A stretch of 64,000 bases of DNA from DASTFY01 sp963769115 (GCA_963769115.1 CAVYKN010000002.1:1-64000), one strand, 5' to 3'. Shown: positions 1 through 9,852, counted from the stretch's first letter. Translations and numbers: made by a program. The notes: generated from the sequence alone by a model not told the origin.

Positions 1-2
1 AG

Positions 3-416
3 GGTGGTCTGTACGACTTCGACCGTTCCGTGATCTACCGCACGTCGAGCGTCTTCGCTCTGCGCATGGGGGCCGTGTTCATGATCTCGGCGGGCACCAT
101 TTGGCTGCGTACGCACCTCTTGCGGCCGTGGGCCGTGCTGGTCACCTACGGGCTGGCACTCTTCCAGCTGCTGGGTGTCAGCTACAGCCTCTGGGTCACG
201 CTGATCCTGCCCGCATGGGTGCTGCTGATCAGCCTCGTGTTCCTGATCGCGAGTCCGCACGAACAGGCAGTCGTGACGGCCGCCCGGTCGCTCTCGTTCC
301 GGCACCGCTCGCGCCGGTGCCGGGTGGACGAGGCCGATGGACCTCTCGGTCCGGGCCGTGACGGGTTTGAGGCTCGAGCTCCTCGACCAGCGCGTGGCCA
401 CCTGGGAGGTTCGTGA
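3..416 (+). CDS. C-terminal part of an unrecognised membrane protein (5' end outside window)
   Basis: The frame is open from the first bases, so the true start lies upstream of the window. The visible part has two or three hydrophobic segments (roughly codons 15-30, 38-58 and 60-80) and then a basic, low-complexity, proline/arginine-rich tail. The hydrophobic segments are separated by very short loops, as in small DoxX-like or DUF-type integral membrane proteins, but no family motif is visible. The arginine-rich tail may be read-through past an upstream indel. Function unknown. Confidence 0.5.
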   Translation, partial: GGLYDFDRSVIYRTSSVFALRMGAVFMISAGTIWLRTHLLRPWAVLVTYGLALFQLLGVSYSLWVTLILPAWVLLISLVFLIASPHEQAVVTAARSLSFRHRSRRCRVDEADGPLGPGRDGFEARAPRPARGHLGGS

Positions 417-529
417 GCCGGACAATCACTCGGTACGGATGATGACCGATCGCGACCACGGCGCGATGGTGTCTGTGTAGCTCCCGAACGGCGGGAGCGA
501 GGTCTGCGGCAGACCCGGAAGGAGCGCTC

Positions 530-988
530 ATGAGCGACATCGACATCGACGAGATGGGTCCGGTGGACTACCTCGTGGTGGAGTTTCCGGCGGGGAAGAG
601 CAACTTCACCGGCGAGATGGCAGCCGAGTTGGCCTCCCTCGTCAACGCCGGCACCGTCCGGCTGCTCGACCTGCTGATCGTTCACAAGGCCGATGACGGC
701 ACCTTTGAAGCGTTCGAGATCGACGACTTGGACGAGGTCGACGAACTCCGCGCCTTGGAGGGACAGATCGCCGAGATCCTGGCCGCCGAGGACGTCGCCC
801 ACCTTGCGGAGGCGATGGAGAACGGCAGCACGGCCGGGGTGCTCGTGTGGGAAAACACGTGGGCGGCGCCGTTCGCCTCAGCGGCGCGCCGCACCGGTGG
901 CCAACTGGTCGCCACCGGACGTATTCCGATCCAGGCCATCCTCGCCTCCCTGGAGGCCGAGAACGACACAATGACCGAAGGAGTATGA
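530..988 (+). CDS. DUF6325 family protein
   Basis: A 152-residue acidic cytoplasmic protein. It has the N-terminal 'MGPVDYLVVEFP' and a later 'DDLDEVDELRALEG' segment that I recognise from the actinobacterial DUF6325 family; the family has no established biochemical role. A GGAAGGAG-like ribosome binding site precedes the ATG at 530. The stop overlaps the start of the next small gene (ATGA), so the two are probably co-translated. In other actinobacteria this family commonly sits next to a small basic, SHOCT-like protein, as here. Confidence 0.8.
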   Translation: MSDIDIDEMGPVDYLVVEFPAGKSNFTGEMAAELASLVNAGTVRLLDLLIVHKADDGTFEAFEIDDLDEVDELRALEGQIAEILAAEDVAHLAEAMENGSTAGVLVWENTWAAPFASAARRTGGQLVATGRIPIQAILASLEAENDTMTEGV

Positions 989-1158
989 ACATGCCGCTTC
1001 GACCAGCACGCGCCGCCCGGCGTGGCGTAATCGGCCGCCCCGTCGCCAGGACCGCAGCGGTGGTCGGCACCGCAGCCGTGGTGTCCCACGGAGTCAACCG
1101 TCGCCACGACCGGCGTGACGATCGACGCGACGACCGCCAAGACCGCCGGGGTCGCTGA
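985..1158 (+). CDS. Small basic protein coupled to the DUF6325 gene
   Basis: A 57-residue protein that starts inside the stop of the DUF6325 gene (ATGA overlap). It has a basic N-terminus, a short alanine/valine-rich hydrophobic stretch (about residues 19-37), and a C-terminal tail of alternating Arg/Asp/His. The N-terminal half resembles the start of the small SHOCT-type proteins that often follow DUF6325, but the SHOCT helix is replaced by a repetitive R-D-D-R tail, so the protein may be truncated or have drifted. Translational coupling is the main support. Confidence 0.55.
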   Translation: MNMPLRPARAARRGVIGRPVARTAAVVGTAAVVSHGVNRRHDRRDDRRDDRQDRRGR

Positions 1159-1360
1159 CCAGCCGGCCGGCCAGCCCAGGCCAACAACGTCGACCTAAAC
1201 TCCCGGCAGCCCATCGACTTGTGGGCAGGCGCGACCGGTGGCGTCACTGTGCCGTCCATGTAGCGCTTTGGGCGAGGCAACGATCACCCGGAAAGCCATA
1301 AACCCTCGATCTGGTCGCCATCCGGCGTGGGTTGGCGCAACGTCGTGGCCAGCCGCTCGC

Positions 1361-1717
1361 TCACTCCACGGTCGGCGATCGGTTGCGCCGCCAAGGAACA
1401 ACTCCCTCCAGCTCGACCTCCATGGAGAAGCTGAGGAACGTTCGAACCAGCACGATGAGCCCAAGCGTCAATGCGCTTTCGACGGTTGGGTCAATCGTGA
1501 CCGTCATAACGATGTCGGCGATGATGAGGACCTCTAGTCCGAGCAAGACCGACCGGCCGATGCCTCGACGAGCGGCTTGGTACGCCGACTGCCGGGCGCC
1601 TCTGCGCAGTCCGGCACTCGCATGGACAAATGCGAGGATCGACCCGACCGTGAGAATGACCACTCCGGTCACCTCAAACGCCCTGACGACGATTTCCATC
1701 GACTCCTCAAAGTTCAT
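1361..1717 (-). CDS. DUF1622 family membrane protein
   Basis: A 118-residue protein with hydrophobic segments at about residues 15-33 ('VTGVVILTVGSILAFV'), 56-75 and 80-97, separated by a basic loop 'RRGARQSAYQAARRGIGRS'. This layout matches DUF1622 inner-membrane proteins, which have no known function. The conserved 'LGLEVLIIADIVMTVTIDPT' segment is typical of the family. It is convergent with the preceding DUF6325 pair and divergent from the SulP gene. Codon usage is normal for the genome. Confidence 0.8.
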   Translation of the reverse strand: MNFEESMEIVVRAFEVTGVVILTVGSILAFVHASAGLRRGARQSAYQAARRGIGRSVLLGLEVLIIADIVMTVTIDPTVESALTLGLIVLVRTFLSFSMEVELEGVVPWRRNRSPTVE

Positions 1718-1987
1718 CGACAGTCAGCCCTCCGTCGTTGCGCCTGGCGTCCAAACCACGGTGTGCCGTGGATCCTGGGCGGTTGCCGTCCCTCGCCGCG
1801 CCAGCGGTGATGCCCGTGGCCCTGAGACCTCGGGATGTAAGTCGAACGTCGCGAGGATCCGCTCGTGTGACGCGAGTGTCCCTCGCCAACCGTGGCGCAC
1901 TCGTGCCAGGCCGTCAACCTGTGGCTCGCGGCCTCCGGCTCGGCGTCGGCGCCGAGGCTCATCGCGAACGAGACAACCGGGCCTGCG

Positions 1988-3655
1988 ATGATCCGGCGTC
2001 GCTTTCCGATACGTCGGGAATCGGCGGCTAGCGACGGAGTCGCCGGACTTGTACTGGGTGTAGAGAGCGTTCCCGACGGGCTCGCCCTTGGCCTGATGGC
2101 CGGCGTCAACCCCGTGTATGGGTTGTACGCCTATCTGGTCGGCACCTTCGCTGGCGCGCTGGCAACTAGCTCATCGTTCATGGCGGTCCAGGCCACCGGC
2201 GCCATGGCCATCATCGTCGCCGACGTCGACGCGGTCCACGACGCGAATGACCCGGCGCGTGTGCTGTTCACGCTGTCCTTCGTCACCGGGGTCTTGATGA
2301 TCGTCGCCGGTGTGCTGCGACTCGGCTCGGTCCTGCGGTTCGTGTCCAACGCCGTGATGGTCGGCTTCGTGAACGCCGTCGGTGTCAACATCATGCTCGG
2401 CCAGCTCGGCAACTTCACTGGCTACGAGGGCCAAGGCGCGAACCGCGTCGGCCGTGCCGTCGACACATTGCTGCACCCCGGCCGCCTGGACGGGCGATCC
2501 GTGGCGGTCGGGATCGCAACGATCGCGCTCATCGTCATCCTCGAGCGGACACCGCTCGGCCCGCTTGGCTTGGTCGTAGCCATCGTGGCCACGTCGGCTG
2601 CCGTCGTGGCGCTGGGGTGGGACGGGGTCGCGCAACTGGCCGACTTGGCCGAGGTGCCCCGCTCACTTCCAGGTCCGGTGCTGCCCGACATCAGCCTGGT
2701 CGTGCCTCTGGCCGTTCCGGCGATCTCATTGGCCTTCGTCGGTCTCGTTCAAGGGGCGGCCATCTCGGCCAACTTCCCGAACCCTGACGGCACCTACCCC
2801 GATGTTTCGCGGGACTTCATCGGCCAAGGCACCGCCAACGTCGCCTGTGGGGTGTTCCAGGGCATGCCGGTGGGCGGGTCGATGTCCGCGTCGTCGCTGA
2901 TCAAGTCGGCCGGTGCCAAGAGCCGCCAGGCGCTGGTGTTCGCCGCTGTAGTGATGGCCGTCGTCATCCTGTTGTTCAGCTCAGCGGTGTCGGAGGTCGC
3001 GCTGCCCGCCCTCGCCGGACTCATCATGCTGGTCGGATACCGGACGATCAAACCCCACGACCTCCGCTCCGTGGCCAAGACGGGTCCGGTCCAAGCAGCC
3101 GTGCTCTCCGTGACGTTCGTGCTGACGCTGGTCATCCCGCTCCAGTACGCGGTTGTCGTGGGCGTCGCGCTGTCGGTCATCCTCCACGTGATCAGCCAGT
3201 CGAACCAGGTCGAGGTGAGGTGGCGTGTCTACGGCGACGACGGCTCTGTCCGCGAGGCTGACCCGCCTCCGGTGGTGCCCTCCGAAACCGTGCTGGTGCT
3301 GCAGCCGTACGGCAGCTTGTTCTTCGCCTCGGCCTCGAGCTTCGAAGCCGCCTTGCCCGCCGTGGAGGCGACTTCACGCAACTCGGTTGTGATCCTCCGC
3401 CTCCGGGGCCGGACCGACCTGGGCGGAACCTTCATGGACGTCCTGCGCAGATACGCACGGTCGTTGCTGGAGGTCGGCAGCAAGCTGGTCATCGTCTCCG
3501 CGGACGAACGAGTCATCGATCAACTCGCCGCCACGCGGGTTGTCGACGTCGTCCACCGCGAGAACATCTACCCCGGCGACGAATGGGTGGGCCGAACGGT
3601 GCGGCGCGCCCACGCCGACGCACTCCGGTGGATCGATGAGGGCCGGCAGAAATGA
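1988..3655 (+). CDS. SulP/SLC26-family anion permease with STAS domain
   Basis: Predicted secondary transporter of sulfate, bicarbonate or another anion in the cytoplasmic membrane. The N-terminal half contains the SulP signature region ('GVESVPDGLALGLMAGVNPVYGLYA', quoted in parts: V-P-D-G-L-A, then G-V-N-P-x-x-G-L-Y). About 10-12 hydrophobic segments follow to about residue 430, then a C-terminal STAS domain (about 450-540). The open frame extends upstream to 1892, but the first 32 codons are not SulP-like, so I chose the ATG at 1988 (555 aa). Substrate cannot be read from sequence. No accessory carbonic anhydrase is fused. Confidence 0.88.
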   Translation: MIRRRFPIRRESAASDGVAGLVLGVESVPDGLALGLMAGVNPVYGLYAYLVGTFAGALATSSSFMAVQATGAMAIIVADVDAVHDANDPARVLFTLSFVTGVLMIVAGVLRLGSVLRFVSNAVMVGFVNAVGVNIMLGQLGNFTGYEGQGANRVGRAVDTLLHPGRLDGRSVAVGIATIALIVILERTPLGPLGLVVAIVATSAAVVALGWDGVAQLADLAEVPRSLPGPVLPDISLVVPLAVPAISLAFVGLVQGAAISANFPNPDGTYPDVSRDFIGQGTANVACGVFQGMPVGGSMSASSLIKSAGAKSRQALVFAAVVMAVVILLFSSAVSEVALPALAGLIMLVGYRTIKPHDLRSVAKTGPVQAAVLSVTFVLTLVIPLQYAVVVGVALSVILHVISQSNQVEVRWRVYGDDGSVREADPPPVVPSETVLVLQPYGSLFFASASSFEAALPAVEATSRNSVVILRLRGRTDLGGTFMDVLRRYARSLLEVGSKLVIVSADERVIDQLAATRVVDVVHRENIYPGDEWVGRTVRRAHADALRWIDEGRQK

Positions 3656-3974
3656 CACGCCGATCGGCTACCAGCGCCCCCGCAGTGATTCCGGACGATG
3701 GCTTAGTGGGGCCTCGTCCATCTCGCCGTCGGTGACAAGGCCGGTCTCGATCAAGGAGAGTCGAGGAGGTGCTCCTCATGCTCGCTCCGCTCGTCGGATC
3801 GGCGCGAATCGTGTCGGCTGGGTCAACGATCGCACGAGCCGAGTCACCCGAAGTGGGTGACGACAGCCATCGGTCAGCGGTCGATGATGAACGAATGAGA
3901 CGCTGCCCGGTTCGGCAGCCGTATCGAGCGCGTCCGGGAGTAGGAGTTCCCGGCGACGCCGATAGATCACGGAT
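3656..3974. other. Intergenic, nothing recognised
   Basis: A stretch of 319 bp between the SulP gene and the carboxymuconolactone-decarboxylase-like gene. The small open frames here have arginine- and serine-rich translations typical of shadow frames, and I see no RNA, repeat or convincing promoter. Confidence 0.5.
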
Positions 3975-4343
3975 GTGGAGAACACCGAGGAGAACGTGGT
4001 CGTGGACTATGCGCAGAGGCTGCGGCTGTTGGCGCTGAACGACGCATCCCTCGCCGAGGACCATCCGGGCGTGCTCGGAGCCGGGTCACCGGTGCTCGAC
4101 GCCAAAACGCTGGCGCTCGTACGCTTGGCCGCACTGGTGGGAGTTGGCGGCGCGGTCCCCTCATACTCGGCGCTTGCCGATGCCGCGATAGGGCAAGGTG
4201 CGACGGTCGCCGAGATCGTCGACGTGCTGGTCGACGTCATCACCGTTGTTGGCCTCCCCCGAGTCGTGGCGGAGGCACCGAAGCTCGCCTTGGCGGTCGG
4301 CTACGACACGGACGAGGCGTTCGAAGCACGATCCGGACCGTGA
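3975..4343 (+). CDS. Carboxymuconolactone decarboxylase-like (AhpD-fold) protein
   Basis: A 122-residue, all-helical protein with the family pattern 'LDAKTLALVRLAALV' followed by 'GATVAEIVDVLVDVITVVG' and a final A-x-x-L-A-x-x-Y region. The Cys-x-x-Cys pair of redox-active AhpD proteins is absent, so it is closer to the non-peroxidase CMD branch. The GTG at 3975 is used; an in-frame GTG further in is possible. It ends 7 bp from the convergent stop of the LuxR-type regulator. The substrate is unknown. Confidence 0.75.
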   Translation: MENTEENVVVDYAQRLRLLALNDASLAEDHPGVLGAGSPVLDAKTLALVRLAALVGVGGAVPSYSALADAAIGQGATVAEIVDVLVDVITVVGLPRVVAEAPKLALAVGYDTDEAFEARSGP

Positions 4344-4350
4344 CCGTCCC

Positions 4351-6638
4351 TTAGCCGCCCAGCACGCCGGCCGCGGTGGCGCGTCGCACGGCTTCGTCGC
4401 GCGACGAGACCGCGAGCTTGCGGTAGATCGCGTGGACGTGGGTGGCCACCGTGTTGCGCGAGATATAGAGCCGATCAGCGATCTGAGCGAATGTGAGGTG
4501 CGTCTGCAGGTAGGGAAGCACACGCAGTTCCGCGTGCGTGAGGGGCGACGCGCCCAACCCTGCAGCCGGTACTACGGACACCCTGGCACGCAGTCGCTCC
4601 GTCTCTTGCACGAGCGTTCCGAGCGCTGGCCGGTGCCGCAGGATGTCGTCGACCTCCCGTAGCAGGTGGTGGGCGGTCGTCGGCTCGCTGAGGGCGAGAT
4701 ACACGGAAGCGAGCTGCAGCCGGAGCCTTACCGCGACGTTCGGCACCATGTAGGTGGCCATAACCCGCCGGGGCATCGCGCGCCCGAGCTCGCGTTGCGC
4801 CCCGGAGACGTCACCGCGAGAAACGCGAGCCGGGCGGCCGCGGCGTAGACCAGGAGGGCCGACGCGTACTCCTCGAGTCCCGCGGCCTCGATGACGTCGC
4901 GCGCGACACGCACGTGCTCGACGGCGCCATCCGAGTCCCCGCGGTCAAGGGCCAGCAGCGCGAGCTCGGATTGAGAGGCCACGAGGATGTTGCGGATGCC
5001 CAGCAGGGTGCACACCGTCGACGCGTCCTCGAACAGGTCGCGGGCCTCCTCGACGTCGCCAAGCATGAGGTGGGCTTCGGCGAGCAACCACAGAACGTTC
5101 GGCCGCCGTGGACTCCATGGCGGCTCCTCTTCCAGTGCGATTGTCGCATCGGCCAACATCGCCTGGGGGCCGTTCGGGCACATCAGCGCTCGCAGCATCG
5201 CCCTGGCGGACTCGAATGACGCGGAGCCATCCCGCGGTGGCAGGTCGAACGAGGCGGCGTCCACCATCGCCGCCCACCGCTCCGACCCCACGATGTCGCC
5301 TGTGAGCACGGATGCCACGCAGGCGTTCACCGCCAACGGCGGCCAAGTTGCGATGGTGTCGTCGCCCAACGTGGCAAGCCAACGCTGCAGCGTCGACAGA
5401 CGGCCGGTGTTGTAGAGCGGCTGCGACAGCTCGGACGCCAGCCGCGCCGCCCGGGCCCGCTCGGCGGTTCTCAGCAAGTGCTCGACCGCGATCAGCGCCG
5501 ACCCGTTGGACTCGTGCCAGTCGGCCGCCCGCCTGTGCAGGACTTCGACCATGTCGGGTTCGCGGCGCCGCAGCTCGGCCAGCAGGAACTCCCGGAACAA
5601 GGCGTGATAGCGATACCACCCCCCATGCCGGTCCAGCGGAACCACGAACAGACTCGACGCCTCCAGCCGCCGCAGCCGCTCCGCCGAGTCAGAGGTCCCG
5701 AGGACCGCGTCGCACAGCGGACCACCGAGCTGATCGAGCACCGCCGTGCGCCGCAGGAACTGCTGCACGTCGTCGGGCTGGTTCGCCAACGACTCGCGGT
5801 ACAGATAGTCGGCCACGTAGCGGTCGTCACCGGACACCGTCAGCGCTGATGAGCCGCTCTCGGCCGCGAGCTGTGCCGCCAGGTACAGGCCCGCCGGCCA
5901 ACCTTCGGTTCGCGCGGTCACCTCGGCGGCGGCCTCGGGGGTCAGACTGACCTGCGCCCGCGAGAAGATCTGCTGCGCCCCGGCAACGTCGAGCGCCAGA
6001 TCCCTGGCGTCGAGGGCCAGCGCATCACCCGACACCCGCAGCCTCGGCAGGTGGGGCTGCTCCCAGCGACTGGCGGTGACGAGCTGTGACCCGTCAGGGA
6101 TCCTCGCCATCACCAACCCCAACACGTCGTGACAGTCGGGAGACCGCAGCTCGTGAAGGTCGTCCAGCAGCAGCACGAACGGCACCGGACACGCGCTGAA
6201 CGCCGTCGCCAGTCGCGGCGCGGCACGGCCCAGCACCGACGGGCCGACCCCACGCACCTCGACGCGCAGATCGCCACGCCCCGGGTCGATCCGTGCGTAC
6301 GCGGAGGCCAACAGGACCAGCAGGGCCATCGGGTCGTCGTCGAACCGGTCAAACGACACGCCAGCAACCGGACGATCCTCACAGTCCGCCCACTCCGCCA
6401 ACAGGGTCGACTTGCCGTAGCCCGCCGGCGCCGTGATCCCGACGACGCGGCAGCCACTTGACCGAGCCCGCTGGATCAGGTCGACGCGGCTGACGAGCCC
6501 GGCCCGAGGCCGCGGCACCCTCAGCTTCGCGTTCAGCAGCAGGTCGCCCAGATCAGGAGCCGGCGACGGGGGACCCTGACCCTCTGACCCACCGACCCGG
6601 CTCGGCCTGGACAACCGAGGCGTCGTCATGGACTCCAT
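4351..6638 (-). CDS. LuxR-family ATP-dependent regulator (MalT/LAL type), frameshifted
   Basis: A large signal-transducing transcription factor of about 762 residues once one frameshift is repaired. N-terminal STAND-type ATPase: Walker A 'APAGYGKSTLL', Walker B 'FVLLLDDLHEL'. A central TPR-like helical region follows, then a C-terminal LuxR helix-turn-helix ('LTFAQIADRLYISRNTVATHV'). The N-terminal frame (from 6638) and the C-terminal frame (ending 4351) meet near 4811-4816, where one missing base joins '...ARLAFLA' to 'DVSGAQRELG'. Both sides keep intact motifs, so the break is recent or a sequence error. A start at 6629 is equally possible. Target genes are unknown. Confidence 0.85.
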
Positions 6639-8422
6639 TCCGTCACTCGAGCGTCCTGACCTGCCCTACTCAACAACTCGCGTCAGGTCCTCCGCTCCGT
6701 CACGATAGTGCGCCCAACATCGCCTAATGGAAGGTTGCGCACCCGCGGCGCGTTCTCCGGCAACTGTGTTCAGCCACGTTCGCCTCAAGTTCACTCCGAT
6801 GACACGTTGCCATCGGACGGATTCGATGCTGAGATCACTCGACGCGATTCGGCCGCTGTGGCCGTCGGATGTACCACACGAGCCGCTACCGAGCCGGCTC
6901 GGGCTCAGCCCGCCTCGGGGTGGCCGGTACGGGTCGCCGGTCCCAGCGGCCGACCCGCGTAAGTCCTAGCGATCGATGTGTCGTCGGGCCGGAGGAGAGG
7001 ACCCGTTACCGTCGACGTGTGTATGGCTGACGACAGCGGTGGCGCACGAGAGAGCTGCAGCGGCCTTGATCTCAGCCCACGTGGGCTGCGCCTTCGCGAG
7101 ACGATGGACTGACGCCCCGACCCGGTGCCGCTCGGTTGCACCTGGCCGATGAGCAGGCCGCTCACGGGTTGGTGGCGGCCTGCTATTGACCGGGCTCGAC
7201 CGGGACCGGCGGCGGTGCCAGCCCGGGGCAGGCCCAGTCGTGGGAGGGCCGCCACTGATCGTCCGGCGCCAGACGACCTCGCCGTCGGCCGGGTAGGCCC
7301 TGGTATCGACCGAGCCCATACGGAACGACCCTCCCTCGAGCGCGACCATCGTCATGCCGGCAACGTACCCGTCCCACCGGTGCGTGAGCGGTGAGCGCTC
7401 ACCGCTCGGATCGAAACACTCGGATGGAGCAGGAATCGAGGTATGACGAGTCACTGGCAGTAGAACCAGCCCCCAGATCGGGGGAGGCAGCAGCACGGCA
7501 CGTCCGTCGACACCCTGCTCGGGGGCGCCGCTCTCGCCCTGCTCGGGAGCGTCGCTCGCGCGTTCTGCGAACCCGTGCGGGTCGTCGTAGTGATCGTCGG
7601 CGGACATCGTGGACGCCAGTTGACCGGCTGGCGCGGCACGAGGCGCGCGACGGCGGCGAATCACTTGAAGTAGGTGATGACCCGCGGGGAGCCGAGCCTC
7701 ACGATGGGTTGTACCGGCCGAAGGCTTTCGGTATTCGGCCGTCGCGGAGCGCGCCGACATGAGAGAGGTGTCGACGACCTCCCAGAGGTGCACGACGATG
7801 ATCATGCCGATCCCAGCGGGCGACCAGCGCCTCAAACCGCCGGGTCGCATCGATCCTTGCCGGCAGGGCCGCATCACTCAGGTCGGGCGATTGTGACTCG
7901 GGATCACCCTCCGGCGGGTGGCGACATCGGCAAGCCGGGGCGCCTGATGGGGTCCTCGAAATTTGTCGACGTCCGGCTGATCGCCGAGCATCCCTCACAC
8001 GATCGCGAGCCGGGATCACCTGTTACAGGTGATGACAGCGGACCACGTGCGGCGCATCCTGGGGTTGTGCTCCCTACGTGCGGCGAACTGGTGAAGCCGA
8101 GTGGACAGTGGGCATTGCGAGGCCAAGGCGTAGGCCGGGACCCTCCGGAGGTGCCCCTCGCTACGTCGATGCAGCTCGACGCCGACGGCCCGGGCGGTGC
8201 GGGCAGTCCAGCCGGCCTCGACCAACACGCGACCATGGTGCGCGTTGCCCGGCCCTTGTGATCGACTCTGCGCTCGCCCGCTTGAGACTCCGCGGGGATC
8301 GCCGATGAACGTGGGGACCACGGCGTCGGGCCTCCGCTACGAGGCGTGGAACGGGAGCGGCCCTGTCGGTCATCTTTGCCCGGGAGAACGTCCGGAAAGC
8401 TGGACATTTCAAGGAGGGTTCA
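6639..8422. other. 1.8-kb degenerate region without an intact gene
   Basis: No open frame here has convincing coding character. On the minus strand there are short protein-like islands in different frames: a fragment resembling formylglycine-generating enzymes (7260-7355), a stretch starting near 7607 that ends in 'LLPPPIWGLVLLPV' (reminiscent of an isoprenylcysteine methyltransferase N-terminus, weak), and 'LPARIDATRRFEALVARWD' near 7.8-7.9 kb. This looks like a graveyard of interrupted genes. No RNA genes or repeats were recognised. Confidence 0.5.
7260..7355 (-). pseudogene. Fragment of a formylglycine-generating-enzyme/SUMF1-like protein
   Basis: The translation 'MVALEGGSFRMGSVDTRAYP' followed by A-D-G-E-V matches the conserved N-terminal start of the FGE-sulfatase family (M-V-x-I-P-G-G-x-F-x-M-G-S). 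Homology stops after about 30 residues, with no copper-binding cysteines or C-terminal core. Therefore it is a remnant or a heavily interrupted gene. The frame stays open but is not FGE-like on either side. Confidence 0.45.
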
Positions 8423-9256
8423 ATGACTCAAGATCATCTCATGATTGACTTTCCGATCCGAGGTCCCGCCAACGCCAAGGCGCTCACCGAGGAGCTGCCG
8501 CCGTTGATGCCCGATCTGGCGAAAGTGCAAGATGACCTCGGTACCGTGCATTTCTCACGTTTCATGGTCGAGGGAGACGAGAAGCTGCTCTTTCTTTCGG
8601 ATATTGACGGCAAGCGTGCGCAGCATGTTGAGCGGCTGGTGGAGAGTGCCGGGCCGCTGTTTGACGCCATTCTTGACCACGTGGATGACCCTCCGGCGAC
8701 GCCGGTAGATCGTCACCGTGAGGAGGTTGTCACATGGCTGCTGCATCATGTCCGCGAGCCTGAGGATATGTACTTCGCGTACGAGGATGCTTCGGTTCAG
8801 GAGATCAAGGCGTGTGCGCGTGAGGCGGGTTTCACAGGTAACACTTTGCAGAGTCCCTTGTTGACGTACATGACCATCGAGTCACGTCTGCAAGGTTTCG
8901 CTTTGAAGTGGGACACGAGGGATATCAAGGACAGGGGTCACGAGGCGAACGACTCGATTGGAACGCTGCACGTCTCTCATTGGGTGCGCTTTGAGAAGGA
9001 CCATGTCGGGCTCTTTACGGTTTACGACGGTGACTTCCACAAGTACATCTACGATTTCGCGGACAAGACTGCGTTCGCATTTGATGCCATCTTTCCACAT
9101 GTGGTTGGCGCACCGCCAACCCCGGTAGCGCGGAACGCCGAGGCATTTTATCAGTGGGCCCTGGACTATAACTATCCGCCGATCGGGTTCTACAGCGCCT
9201 ATCCAGGCCTCTCGGTTCAGGACATCCGAGCCCTGCTGGCCGACCGCAAGCCATAA
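8423..9256 (+). CDS. Two-domain protein resembling DyP-peroxidase-associated HFARW/SAYP domains
   Basis: A 277-residue soluble protein with a perfect AAGGAGGG ribosome binding site. It contains two copies of one domain. Copy 1 is at about residues 38-130 ('GTVHFSRFMV', 'LLFLSDIDG', then 'MYFAYEDASVQEIKA'); copy 2 is at about 170-273 ('GTLHVSHWVRF', 'LFTVYDGDFHKYIYDFADK', then 'GFYSAYPGLSVQDIRAL'). From memory the pattern H-F-A-R-W...S-N-Y-D-G-S...Y-S-A-Y-P occurs in proteins encoded in or near DyP-type peroxidase clusters; no peroxidase is present here. G+C content is visibly lower than in neighbours, which suggests transfer. Biochemical function unknown. Confidence 0.7.
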   Translation: MTQDHLMIDFPIRGPANAKALTEELPPLMPDLAKVQDDLGTVHFSRFMVEGDEKLLFLSDIDGKRAQHVERLVESAGPLFDAILDHVDDPPATPVDRHREEVVTWLLHHVREPEDMYFAYEDASVQEIKACAREAGFTGNTLQSPLLTYMTIESRLQGFALKWDTRDIKDRGHEANDSIGTLHVSHWVRFEKDHVGLFTVYDGDFHKYIYDFADKTAFAFDAIFPHVVGAPPTPVARNAEAFYQWALDYNYPPIGFYSAYPGLSVQDIRALLADRKP

Positions 9257-9339
9257 TCGGCCACCTGATACCTCCCTGAACCGTCTCGGAGAAGCGGCGT
9301 GCGGCCGGTAGCTCTCCGTCATAGGCGACGGCACGGTGC

Positions 9340-9630
9340 TTACCGCGCCGCATGCGCTACCACGCGCGCGCCGTGACGGCGCTCAGGCGTCCGCAACGTC
9401 CGGTTAGTCCACGCTCGCGCTCGAGGTCGGCACCGGCTGCGCGCATAGTGGCGCTGCGAGGGCGTCATGTCGGCCAGCGCCGCGGCCAGCTCGAGGTCGG
9501 TCGTGTCGTCGTCCACGTCGAGGCGCGCCAGCCAGCTGAGGTAGTAGCGCAGCGTCGTGCTGCTCAAACCGGCCGCCTTCCAGTGGTAGCTGAACGCCGC
9601 CAGCTGATCCTGATCCGCCATGTCTGCCAT
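9340..9630 (-). pseudogene. Truncated tyrosine recombinase (N-terminal core-binding region only)
   Basis: The first ~60 residues ('AGLSSTTLRYYLSWLARLDV', then 'LADMTPSQRHYA') align closely with the N-terminus of the intact integrase at 18.1-19.3 kb. After 'SQRHYA' the similarity breaks off and the frame continues as arginine-rich noise. No catalytic residue remains. It sits 55-64 bp from a tRNA-Glu 3'-end copy, the same arrangement as the intact integrase, and so marks an older integration at the same site. Confidence 0.75.
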
Positions 9631-9685
9631 CCCGTCGTCTGAGCCAGTGGTGCCTCAGTCGACCCGCGACGGTTTGGCAGGTTCG

Positions 9686-9731
9686 CAGCCCCAACGGGAT
9701 TCGAACCCCGTGCCGCCACCTTGAGAGGGTG
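9686..9731 (-). repeat. Attachment-site copy: 3' half of tRNA-Glu
   Basis: About 46 bp nearly identical to the T-arm, variable region and anticodon 3' side of the tRNA-Glu at 19411-19483, in the same orientation, with one extra C in the T stem. The 5' half of the tRNA is missing, so it cannot be a functional tRNA. It is the expected direct repeat left at the far end of an element that integrated into the tRNA 3' end. Confidence 0.8.
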
Positions 9732-9753
9732 CTGACTTCGAGGACCGAGTTCA

Positions 9754-9795
9754 CTGTACACAGCAGTGCGCAATACGGTGCACATGAGTGTACAG
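9754..9795. promoter_or_regulatory. Inverted repeat CTGTACAC-N26-GTGTACAG upstream of the cyclase gene
   Basis: Two 8-bp arms form a perfect inverted repeat 58 bp before the start at 9853, with an inner GTGC-rich imperfect repeat. The position suits an operator for the following gene, but the long spacer is unusual. No regulator is identified. Confidence 0.35.
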
Positions 9796-9852
9796 AGGGC
9801 TAGCCCCGAGTCTTCCTCCTGGCGCGGAGGCGGGGCCTAGTGTTCCCGGCTG

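Noticed and set aside
6966..7877. 303-codon minus-strand ORF
   Set aside because: Only a ~30-residue FGE-like island looks real; the rest changes character repeatedly, so it is not one gene.
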